This document shows, piece by piece, positions 36,101 through 48,100 of a stretch of 64,000 bases of DNA; the stretch's first letter is position 1; the number at the start of each line of letters is the position of its first letter. A program made the position numbers and the translations under genes. Origin of the DNA: Elephas maximus indicus (lineage: Eukaryota > Chordata > Mammalia > Proboscidea > Elephantidae); assembly GCF_024166365.1 (NCBI RefSeq), contig NC_064820.1, forward strand, positions 143,798,001 through 143,862,000, written 5' to 3'. The notes below the pieces were generated by a model. That model was not told the DNA's origin. It worked only from the letters and a program-made list of their open reading frames with translations, and ran no database searches.

Positions 36101-39100
36101 ATTCCTGTTTTTATAAGGCACCCACTTTGTGGTATTTTGTTACAGCAGCCCTAGGAAATGAATACACCTTCCACCAAAAAAGAGACAATAAACAAAAAGG
36201 CAGTATGGTATAGTAGTTAAAAGTAGAGCTCTAGTCTAAGTAAAGATAGTAGATTAAATACACATCTACCTTTGCTGCCTTCCCAAACCCCTAATAAGAG
36301 AACATATTAAAGGACTTTTTAAAATTTTATATGTGTATATATATACATAATTTTTTGTAAAGGCATAAACTCAGAAGGATATGGAAAATGGGAAAGGAAG
36401 ACAAAGACAGCAAAATTTTGACAGCAGATGAATGAGTGGTAAAGTATTAAGTAGACCTCAGAAAGCTGAATCCTAAATTGGCAACACAGAAATTCAAGAA
36501 TGAACCCAATTTGTAACACAAAACACCAAAAACTCAGGAATTGGTGCTTTTAGGTATTTTTGGAAGCGAGATTGAAGAAGCAAGTTTAAAATAAGGACTC
36601 ACTGAAAGTATGTTTAAGAAGCAGAACAATCACTAAATCCCCTCCATGACCCCCAAGAAAAGCCTGTGGGTATACTCCTTGGAGAGGATAAAAAATGAGG
36701 GTCCTTGGATAGTGGTGGGGTGGGGTCGGGGAGAAAGGTACTATGGTAGCAGCACAACGGCCCAACAAAGATGTCAATATGCTAATCCCTGAAACCTATG
36801 AACATATTCCTTACATGGCAAAATGAACTTCTCGGGTTGCCACTAAATTAAGGCCTTTGAGATGAGGACATTATCCCAAATTATCTGGGTGGGCCCAATC
36901 TAATCACATGGGTCTTTAAAACTGCAGAGGCTTTCCAGGCTGTGGTCAGAGGGAGATGTGACTATGGAACAAGGGCCAGAGAGACGCTAAGCTCTAGAAT
37001 TCTCACGACAGTATAAAGTTCTTACAGGGAGTTCTCTTTTTCTATTATATTATTGTTTACTAACACGTAACAGGTAAAATATGCTATGTTTCATTATTTT
37101 AACAGTGAAAAGAATCTCTCAAATGAACTTCAAGACTGCTACTTGGAATCATCATTCATTCTTAGAATACCAGCAATACTCAACCAATATAGGAAAGAAT
37201 GTCTTGAAATTTTAATTAAATATCCAAAAGTCTAAGCTAAATAAATCAAGTCTCTCCTGATACAAGGCAATCTTCCATTCTTTAATAATCACTTTAATTT
37301 AACAGCTTTCATAAAGAAGCCTGGAGCTTGCTTCATTCAGGCTGATCAGATTTCCTAACAGTTTCGTAACAGAAGCAAAAGAGACACATTTCAGTTCGTC
37401 ACAACTCCTAGATTACATCAGTCTAACGACAACTAGGGCTACATAAAAGCAGCAACCTTTATTATTTTAAATATGTTTAATGCATTAATGAATATTCATA
37501 CGTCATAAAAGGAACTTTAAAAGAAAAATGTCCCTCTAATAAAAAAAAAAATTTTTTTTAATCAAACAGTAAATTTATCATTATCCTCATCCCTCCCTTT
37601 TTTCCTCACACGCACACAGAACTTTTTTGTTATAATGCATTCATTCACTCCACTAGGTGTGAAAATAAATGGGATCACCAAGCTGAATGACAAGTAGATT
37701 CTTTTCTCAAAGAGCTTATGATGTAATAACATAAAAATGGACATAATTATTTTAAACTTTTATGTAATGTTTTGTATCTTGCCTTTTTTATACCCTAAAG
37801 CAGCAACCAACGTCTTTTTAATAAGTTAGAGGGCAATCCCTGACATACAGAACAGTACAGATAACATAGTGTAAGAAGTCAAGGGGTGCAATTATTTGCA
37901 GCAGCTAAATTATTGTCAACAAAAAATAAAAACGGAAAAGCGACAGATCTCTAGGAAGGGCCTTAACAAATATATAGAATTCAGAAATGTAGTGAATAGG
38001 TAAGTGTAAGGTTGGATGAAACAACCGTTTGAGGTACAAGGAAAAATTTGGTCAAAAGCATGGAATCAGGAAAGCAAGGAGCACATATGAAGAATAGAGC
38101 ACTGCAACCTTTGTTGCTGTTATTGTTGTGTGCCATGGATTCCAACTCAGAGCAACCCTACAGGACAGAGGAGAACTGCCCATAGAGTTTCCTATGGTGT
38201 TAATCTTTATGGGAGCAGATCGCTAGAGCTTTTCTCCCGTGGAGCTGGTAGGTTCGAACAGCTGACCTTATGGTTAACAGCCGAACACTTAACCATTGAA
38301 CCACCAGGGTTCAGGAAAAACAGACCAACTCAGCAAAGAAAACTCAGTGAGTATGGTTTTTGCCAGGCCTCTCCCAGGTCTGGCTAAGTCACTTTAGCCT
38401 AAGTACATTAAGAACCAGCAATCAGGATAGGGGCACCCTTAATTCTTAACACAAGCAATCATGAAGTATCCACGACAGAAACTTAATCAGCATTCCCCCA
38501 GACATTTCATTAAATTTCTTTAGAGAAGAATCCCCTGGTTTTCTCCCTCACAATGTATAAAAAGTGCTTAGCACAACTAAGGAAGTACCCAATAATATCA
38601 ACTATTATTAGCACCCATCATCTACCATACCAAGATGTTTTTCAGTTTCACTGACAAAGACCCTATTATTTTATTTAAATAACAACCAGCTAATCAGAAG
38701 ACAGACTGAGGCTTGAAATACTTAAGAAGAGAGTCTGGATCATGGTGACAGCTGGAAGATCTGAGAACTCCAAGAACAAAGTAAAATTAGCAGGGGGCGG
38801 GGGGGTGGTTTGAGGCAAAGTACCAAGACAATCCAATGGGGGAAAGAACAGTCTTTTCAACAAATGATGCTTAGACAACTGGATATCCACATATAAAAGA
38901 ATGAAGTTGGATCACTACTTTACACTACACAAAAATTAACTAAACATGAACCATGTTTAGTTAATCTTAAATGTAAGAACTAAAAGAACTATAAAACTCT
39001 TGGGAGGAAATCTAGGCATAAATCGTTGAGACCCTGAAATTACGCAAAGCGTTCTTAGATATGACACCAAAAGCACACGCAAAGAAAAAAATAGATAAAA

Positions 39101-42100
39101 CTGTACAGCATCAAAAACCTTTGTGTTGCAAATGATATAATCAAGAAAGTGAAAAGATAACTCACCCATTCACCACATGGAAGAAAGTACTTGCAAATCA
39201 CATATCTGATAAGAGATTTGAATCTACAATATATAAAGAGCTCCTACAAGTGAACAAAAAGACAAACAACTCAATGAAAAAATGGACAAAATAGACATTT
39301 CTCCAAAGAAGATATACAAATGGTCAATAAGCACATGAAAAGATGCTCAACATCATTAGTCATAGAGAAATGCAAATCAAAACCATAATAAGGTACTGCT
39401 TCACACTCACTGGGATGGCTTTAATAAAAAAATGAAAAGTGAGTATTGGTTAGGATGTGGAAAAACTGAAACCCTCATCCGTTGCTGGTGGGTATATAAA
39501 ATGGTGCAGCTGCTGTGGAAAACAGTTTAGCGGTTTCTTGAAAAGGCAAATATAGAATTACCATGTGACCCAGCAATTCCACTCCTAGGTACCTGTCTAA
39601 GAGAAATGAAAACGTGTGTCCATGCAAAAGTTTGTACATGAATGTTCACAGCAGCATTATTTATAGCAGATGCTCTTCATGGGAAGATGTGGCAGTCTGC
39701 TCCTGTAAGGATTTCAGCCTTGCAAACCCTATGGAGGCCGTTCTACTCTGTGCCATAGAGTCGCTATAAATCAGAGTTGACTTGACGGCAGCAGGTTTGG
39801 TTTTCTGGGTATATAATGAATTATTATGCAGTCATTAAAATGTTTCTAAGATAATGTCAGTGACAAAACATAGCAGGATATTTATGCAGTAGATGAAATG
39901 GCAATCTACTCCACTTAATTAGATAGCACACAGGAATCAAAATAATTCAGTGGGACTGGCACATTGAAAAAGAGCCCATTCCTCCTGGGTAACAAAGAGA
40001 ACAACGACTGACAGCTAGTGATTCTTGTAATTACATGAGGCTTCAAGCAAGGCAGGAAAGATATAAATGCTTCTCAACACAATAATGGAGCTGGTCTAGA
40101 AGACTTCACGTAAGCTCTGCTCACATATAACTAAGACTGTGTGAGATGTCTGAGGAAAAAAAAACTTATCTTCCTGAGGTGTGTAACTTCACAGGTGACA
40201 GAAAATAGAACCAGCTTGATCACAGGTCTCACTGGTATAGAAGCCACACGAAACTGGGGCACTCACTTTTACCTTCATTCATTGGACTAGCACCCCCACC
40301 TCTCTGGAACCTAGCAATAACTGGGTAGAGAAGAAAATATCTGAGCAAAGGAGAGCATCACTGACTCTACCACAGAGGTCAGAGGCATTGTTCAACTTTG
40401 CAAAATACAAGTAGGATTCAAGAAGAAATATCTCCTGCAGAGAGTATGCTGGGGATGATGTCACCAGAATGAAAGATTTGAAGAAGGGGCTGCACGGTGT
40501 GGCATGTAGGCATGATCTGGCTCTGTCTTTCCCTATGACCTCATCTCTTCCCTGTGATCCCTCAACCTGCCTTCTTGTTATTCCTCAACATACCAAATTT
40601 AGTCTGGCTTGAGGGGCTCTGCACCTTCCTGCCTGAAATATTCTTGCCTCTGCTGTCCTTACAGATGTCTCTCCCTTATCGAAAACAGTTCTCTTCAAAT
40701 ATCACATACTCAAAGAATTTTCCCTGATGATCCTATCTAATGCAGCCTCTCTTCCCCATCACTCTTCATTCCTTTATTTTTCTTCAAAGACTTAACACAA
40801 TCTTATATAATTTGTTCACTGTCTATATCCCATCACTAGAACTTAAACTCATGATACTGGGATGAAGTCTGTCTTATTCATCACTGTATTACCAGTCTTT
40901 AGAACAGAGCCACAGAGACAACAAATAAATATCTGTCGAAGAAATATATGCAGGGAAAGAAAGGAGAGTGCAATGGAGACATAGGTCAGATAGTATCTAG
41001 AAAGGCTATTCTTCCTAGCAAAGGCCTAAGTCTAGAAGCACCTCCTCTTGAGATTTTAAGAAAACATCCATCAGCTAGAATTTTACCTTTACTCCTCTTA
41101 CACAGCAGTACCCTACCCTTCTGAGAGGTTCCTGATTTTTCAATAAAGAATGTCATTTATCTACATTTTAGTCCAAAGGATCTGATACAGGAAGTCTGAC
41201 AGGGCAGAGGAGGCAAGGAAAGATGTGTAATTCATCCCAACTTTAGATTTTTATGTAATAAGAGGTTGGAAAGGGAACGGCCCCTCTAAGTGGTCTACAA
41301 CTCAGAATCACCTTGGATTATCAGCCGCAGTGAAGAAAATCAGAACCCGCAAATACAAAAAAGACTTCAAGTGCTAAAGGTAAGAATAAATGACTTTCAA
41401 ACAAAATTCAGCAAAAAAAGTGTATTCAAGATCAGAAAAAGGAAAGGTCACCTTGACACAGGCAGGTAACAGAGAATATGAGTTCAATTTTATAAAAAAG
41501 GAAGACATACACAGAGAAAACAATTATATAAATTATTAACATGCTAACATATATTAATGTATTTTTTTAAATACTTAACAATAGAGTGGCCAGACATTAA
41601 CATATTCGGTTATCTTAAAGCCACAGATGTTCAATTTACCCACCTCTAGCTTCAATGCATTCATATTGTGTTATTAATATTAGCTTCAATGCATTCATAT
41701 TGTGTTATTAACGTCTAAAAAGTATATACATGTCTTGGGGACATTCTGCAAGAAAAAATAATGACTAGAGGAAATACGTTAAATGTTAACTGTTATCTGT
41801 GTATGGTGAAATCAAGAACGACCTTAATGATCTTAATATTTAAATATTTTCCACATAATCAAAAAAAATTAAATTCTAAACAATCAATGACTTTGCTAAA
41901 GAAACATAATATGTTGCTGATGTTAGCTGCCATCGAGTAGGTTCCGACTCATAGCAACTCTATGTACAACAGAATGAAACACTGCCCAGTACTGTGCCAT
42001 CTTCACAATCACTGCTGTGCTTGAGCACATCTTTGCAGCCATTGTCAATCCATCACACTGAAGGTCTTCCTCTCATTCACTGATCCTCTACTTTACCAAG

Positions 42101-45100
42101 CACAATGTCCTTTTCCCGGGACTAGTCTTTCATGATAACATGTCAAAGGTAAGTAACACACAGCCTCACCATCCTCTTTTCTAAGAAGCACTCTGGCTGC
42201 ACTTTTTTCAAGACATATTTGTTCATTCTTTTGGCAGTCCACAGTATATTCAATATTCGTTGCCGCTAACACCATAATTCAAAGATATCAATTCTTCTTC
42301 CATCTTCCTTACTCATGGTCCAGCTTTCGCACACATATGAAGCGAATGAAAGTACCATGACTTGGGTTAGGCACACCTTAGTCCTCAAAGTGACATCTTT
42401 GGTTCTCAACACTTTCAAGACGTCTTTTGCAGCAGATGTGCTCAAAGCAATATGTCATTTGATGCCTTGACTGCTGCTTGCATGGGCATTGATTGTGGAT
42501 CCAAGTAAAATGAAATCCTTGACAACTTAACCCTATGGGACAGTTCTACTCTCTCTTATAAGGTCACTATGAATCAGAATTTACTCGATGGCAAGGGGTT
42601 TTTATCATGATGTTGCTTACTGATCGAGTTGTGAGGATTTGTTTTCTTTATGTTGAGGTGTCATCCATACTGAAAGCTGCTGTCTTTGATCTTCATCAGT
42701 AACTGCCTCAAGTCCTCTTCACTTTCAGCAAGCAAGGTTGTGTCATCTACATATCGTAGGTTGTTAATGAGTCTTCCTCCAATCTTGATGCCCCATTTTT
42801 CTTCACATAGTCTGGATTCTCTGATTATTTGCTCAGCATACAGATCGTGTAAGTGTGGTGAAAGGATACAACCCTGACACATACCCTTCCTGATTTTAAG
42901 CCACACACAATACCCCCTTGTTCTGTTGGAATGACTACCTCTTGGTCTAAGTACAGGTTCCACATAAGCACAATTAATTATTCTGGAATTCCCATTCTTT
43001 GCAATGTTATACACAATTTATTATGATCCACACAGTGAATGCCTTTGCATAGTCAACAAAACACAAGTAAACATCTTTCTGGTATTCTCGTCTTTCAGCC
43101 AAGATCCATCCAACATCAGCAATGATGTTCCTTGTTCCATGTCCTCTTCTGAATCTGGCTTGAATTTCTGGCAGTTCTCTGTCAAAGCATTGCTGCAAAT
43201 GTTTTTGAATTACCTTCACCAAAAGTTTACTTTTGCGTGACATTAATGATATCATTTGATAATTTCCACATTCTGCTGGATCATCTTTCTTTAGAATGGA
43301 CACAAATATGCATCTCTTCCAGTTGCTTGGCCAGATAGCTATCTTCCAAATTTCCTGGCATAGATGAATGAGCACCTCCAGCACTGTATCTAGTTACTGA
43401 AACTCTCAATTGGTGTTCTGTCAATTCCTGAAGCATTATTTCTTGCCAACGCCTTCAAGTGCAGCTTGGACTTTTTCCTTCAATACCATCAGTTCTTGAC
43501 CATATGCTACCTCCTGAAATAAACAGTTAACGTCGACCGATTCTTTTTGGTACAGTGACTGTGTATTCCTTCCACCTTATTTTGCTGAGTAGTTTATCTT
43601 TATATATTGTCCTTTCCTCATATTCATTGTTGTTGATTTTGTTTCTGCTGAGTCTGTTTTTTTCTTGTATTTTATTTTGATGTGTAGGAGAGTTTGTCTC
43701 CTTTGTGATTACCTTAATATTTACCCCTATTTTTCTAAATTTAAACTTAACTTTTATTTCTTTGTATCGCCTTCTCTTCCTCTCCACATGAAAAATCTAT
43801 GACTACACTTTCTAGTCCCTCTTTATTGTTTTAATGTTGTCTTCTTTTACATGATAACATCGCTGTTTCCTTATTTTAAGCATTTTTTTTTTAATCTTGA
43901 TTTATTTTTGTGATTTCCCTGTCTGGGTTGACATCTGATTGCTCTGTCCAGTGTTCTAGTCTTGAGCTGATATCTGATATTATTGATTTTCTAACCAAAG
44001 AACTCACTTTAGCATTTCTTGTAGTTTTGGTTTGGTTTTTACTAATTCCCTAAACTTCTGTTTATCTGGAAATGTCCTAATTTCACCTTCATATTTCAGA
44101 GACAGTTTTGCTGGATATATGATTCTTGGCTGGCAATCTGTTTCCTTCAATGCTTTATATAAGTCATCCCATTGCCTTCTTGCCTGCATGGTTTCTCCCA
44201 AGTAGTCTGAGCTTATTCTTATTGACTCTCCTTTGTAGGTGACTTTTCGTTTATCCCTAGCTGCTCTTAAAATCCTCTCTTTATCTTTGGTTTTGGCAAG
44301 TTTGATTATAATATGTCTTGGTGATTTTATTTTAAAATCTACATTATGTGGAATTCAACGAGCATCTTGGATAGACATCTTCTCATCTTTCATGATATCA
44401 GGGAAGTTTTCTGTCAACAAATCTTCAACAATTCTCTCTGTATTTTCCGTTATCCCTCCCTGTTCTGGTACTCCAATCACTCATAGGTTATTTCTCTTGA
44501 CAGAGTCCCACATGATTCTTAAGGTTTCTTCATTTTTTCAAGTTCTTTTATCTGAGTTTTCTTCAAATATATTGGTGCCAAGTGCTCTACCTTCCAGTTC
44601 ACCAATCTTGCCTTCCACTTGCTCAATTCTGCTCCTCTGACTTTGTACTGAGTTGTTTAATTCTGTAATTTTATTGTTAATCTTCTGAATTTCTGATTGG
44701 TGTCTCTCTATGGATTTTCTCAGCTTATTAAATTTCTCATTATGTTCCTGAATAACCTTTTTAATTTCTTCAACTGCTTTACCTATGTGTTCCTTGGCTT
44801 GTTCTGCATATTGCCTCATTTCCTTCCTAATGTCTTGAAGGGTTCGGTATATTAATCATTTGTATTCTGTACCCGGTAATTCCAGGAAGGTACTTTCATC
44901 TATAAGATCCCTTGATTCTTTGCTTTGAGAGCTTGCTGAGGCGATCATGGTCTGTTTCTTTATGTGACTTGATATTGACTGTTGTCTCCAAACCATCTAT
45001 AAGTTATTGTATTAGTTTATTTTATGTTTGCTTACCGTACCATAGTTTCTTAATTTGTTTTGTTTTGATATGCTTGAATGGTTGCTTGAGTGAGCTAGCT

Positions 45101-48100
45101 TGATTATTTTTGCCTTTGGATCTCTGAAGTCCTGTCCCCAGATGGCTACAGCTGTTATTAGGTATATCAGTCTAAGGGTCCATTCACTTTTCTTGTATGA
45201 TTTCAGCTCAGGTGTCCAGGTAGCTGATCATCAAGTGGGTGGTACAGGCTCTATCTTACAGTCTTAGAGGGGCAGGGGTGATTGGTGTAGGTACTGGTAT
45301 CTGGTTGCCACAGGGGGCCACACTCTGAACAAGGCAGGGGGTTGAGAGTCATCCCCCAAGTGTCTCTGAGGAAAGTCCCTCTTCCCTAAAGTGTATAGGT
45401 GGGTAGGTTCTGCAGACGGACCATGGACACCCAGTGTTTTGGTTGTAATGACTGGGAGGTACCAGTTATCCTTGGACCCCGTCACAGGTGGCTGGGTGGC
45501 CTAAGTGGAGGAGCCACTAGTCCTTAGGCCCCTGATGTGGGTAGGCTAGGACCCTGTTTAATAGGCAAAGAGGTGTCAAACATCAAACACCCACCTCTCC
45601 ACTACACAGCTGAAGCAGTTGTAGTCTGCCAACAAGGGCCTATTCTCCTGAAATAGGCCCACACAGGTCCATGCAGGGGGGAAAGGTGCTCAAAGTCCAC
45701 AGACCGTTTATGCCTGGACACGAGCTGCTTCTGTCCTGAGCTCCCCCGGTTAGTGGAACTGGCAAATTATCTTTTCCCCAAATGGCGAATTTATCCCTTC
45801 TCCAAGGCCAGGAGGATAGCTCTAGGTGCTCAACAGGGCCTATCTCAGGCCCAGGGAACTCAATAGCCGCTGAAGCCAGCTTGGGGGCAGGGGGCACGGT
45901 AAAATATACGCAAGTACTTAGCTTTTGCCAAAAGCGCTGTTCTTCTCTGGTTCCAGAGGTGTGAGTAGGCTGTGTGGCTGGCTGCTTCTCCCTGAGGAAA
46001 CTGTGGCCGAACGCTAGTACCAGCCCACCACAGCTGCTTCCGGGAATGGTGCCTGAGGGCTTCTGGCGATTCTGGTCAACTCCTCTCCACTTCTGAACCG
46101 TCTCTTCCCACCCTCCCTCCCCCACCCCCAGCTGCTCAGTTCGTTTTCTGAGTTTGCCTTTGATGTTCAGGGCTCCTAGCTTGTCATAAATATACTTGTT
46201 TCACTTGTTTGTTTGGGTCTTTGTTGTAAGAGGGCTCGCCGGAAGCATCTGTCTATTCTGCCATCTTTGCCCTGCCTCCCATGTTATTTGGATATACTTC
46301 CTGTATCGTTCAATATTTTACCCATAGAATCCTTCCAACTGCAACTTGAGGCTTGAATTTTTTCTTCAGTTCTTTCGACTTGAGAAATGCCAAGCATGTT
46401 CTTCCCTTTTGGCTTCAAACTTCTAGGTCTTTACACATTTCATGATAATACTTTGTCTTCTCTAGCTGCCCTTTGAAATCTTCTGCTCAGCTCTTTTACA
46501 TTATCATTTATTCCCTTTCGCTTTAGCTACTTTACATTCAAGAGCAAGTTTTAAAGTCTCTTCTATCATTCATTTTGGTCTTTTCTTTCTTCCTGTCTTT
46601 TTAATGACCGTTTGCTTTCTTCACATATGACATCCTTGTTGCCATCCTACAACTCATTTGGTCTTTGGTCATTAGTGTTCAATGCATCAAATCTGTTCTT
46701 AAGATGATCTCTATATCCAGGTGGGATACACTCGGGTCATACTTTGGCTCTCATGGACTTGTTTTAATTTCCTTCAGCTTCAATTCTAGCTTGCATATGA
46801 GTAACTGATGGTCCGTTCCACAGTCAGCCCCTGGCTTTGTTCAGACTGATGATATTGAGCTTTTCTATTGTTTCTTTCCACAGATGTAGTCAATTTGATT
46901 CCTGTGTATTCCACCTGGCAAGGAGAGTCACCATCTGTGTTGCTGAAAAAAGGTATTTGCAATGAATAAGTTATTGGTCTTGCAAAATTCTATCATGTGA
47001 TCTCCAGCATCATCTCTATCACCAAGGCCATATTTTCCAACCACTGATTCTTCTTTATTTCCAACTTTCACGTTCCAGTCACCAGTAATTATCAGTGTAT
47101 CTTGATTTCGTGTTTGATCAATTTCAGGCTACAAAAGTTGGGAAAAATCTTCAACTTCTTCATCTTTGGCATTAGTGGTTTGGCAACAGTCGTATTAACT
47201 GGACTTCTTGTAGGTAGGTGTGTGGATATCACACTATCGCTGAGAGTGCCGTGTTTCAGGGTAGATCTTGAAATGTTCTTTTTGGTGATGAATGTGATGC
47301 CATTCCTCTTCAATCTGCCATTCCTGGCATAGTAGGCCATATGATTATCCGACTCAAAAATGGCAAATACCAGTACATTTCAGTTATGCCTAGAATATCG
47401 ATCTTTATGCATTCCGTTTTTGACAACTTGTACTTTTCCACTTCATATATTTTATGTTCCAATTATTAATGGATGTCTGCAGCTGTTTCTTCTCATTTCT
47501 GTCATGCCACATCAACAAATGAAAGTCTCGAAAACTTGACTCCATCCACGTCATTAAGGTCAACTCTACTTTGAGGAGGCAGCTCTTCCCCAAGCATATT
47601 TTAAGGGCCTTCCAATCTAAGGGGCTCATCTTTTGGCACTATATCAGACAATGTTCCACTGGTATTCGTAACATTTTTTCACTGGTCAATTCTGTTTTAG
47701 AAGTAGATCGCCAGGTCCTTTCTTCCTAGTCTATCTTTGTTTGAAAGTGCCTCTGAAACCTGTTTATCATGGGTGACTCTGCTGATATTTGAAATTCCAG
47801 TGGAAGAACTCCCAGTATCACAGCAACATGCAAGTCTCCACAGCACAACAAACTGACAGATGAGTGGTGGAAACAAAACTACCTGAAATCCACCATACAA
47901 GGCTTTCCTCAGTTTTGAAAGGTCAAGGAATGACCTGTAACACTGTCTTATTCATAACTTTCTCCCCAAAACCAAAGATTACTGCAATATTGAACACTTC
48001 ATTTTATTATATACAATTTAAATTTCAACCAGATCAGTTTAATCTTAATTTTTAAAAAGCAAGACTTCAAGCATAGTACCTACAAACATTGTAAGAATAT

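Larger units (their letters stand above)
38812..39860 (+). mobile_element. Old L1 ORF2 C-terminal fragment
   Basis: Collinear with the ORF2 end, including the segments matching [18 protein letters not shown]-like and [11 protein letters not shown]-like stretches, all with frame breaks. Split by a SINE fragment at 39,664-39,805. Confidence 0.8.
43576..46283 (-). mobile_element. L1 5' portion (5' UTR plus ORF1), 3'-truncated
   Basis: Minus-strand L1 whose 5' end (46,283; AAAGATGGCAGAATAGACAG) is intact, but which stops about 100 bp before ORF2 would begin. ORF1 runs from about 44,995 down to ~44,000, and the inter-ORF region from 43,990 to 43,580. No poly-A tail is visible at the low-coordinate end. 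It is more diverged than the 7.6-14.1 kb copy. Confidence 0.85.
41912..47870 (-). mobile_element. RTE LINE copy F, split by L1
   Basis: Near-complete minus-strand RTE in two pieces: 3' half 41,912-43,575 and 5' half 46,284-47,870. RT pieces at 42,661-43,384 include [20 protein letters not shown], where the usual YADD alanine is changed to valine (YVDD). The leader near 47,550-47,870 matches copies D, E and G. The halves meet at a short AT-rich site (TTATTTTG / TTATTTGG). Confidence 0.9.

Noticed and set aside
35795-36172. Possible provirus at the MLT1 LTR
   Set aside because: No second LTR, primer site or gag/pol sequence nearby; a solitary ancient LTR.
45640-46125. 161-codon minus-strand open frame
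   Set aside because: Falls in the L1 5' UTR, upstream of ORF1, with no start-context or domain support.
41912-47870. Short direct repeats resembling a CRISPR or satellite array
   Set aside because: The apparent repetition across the window comes from dispersed RTE and SINE copies, not regularly spaced units.
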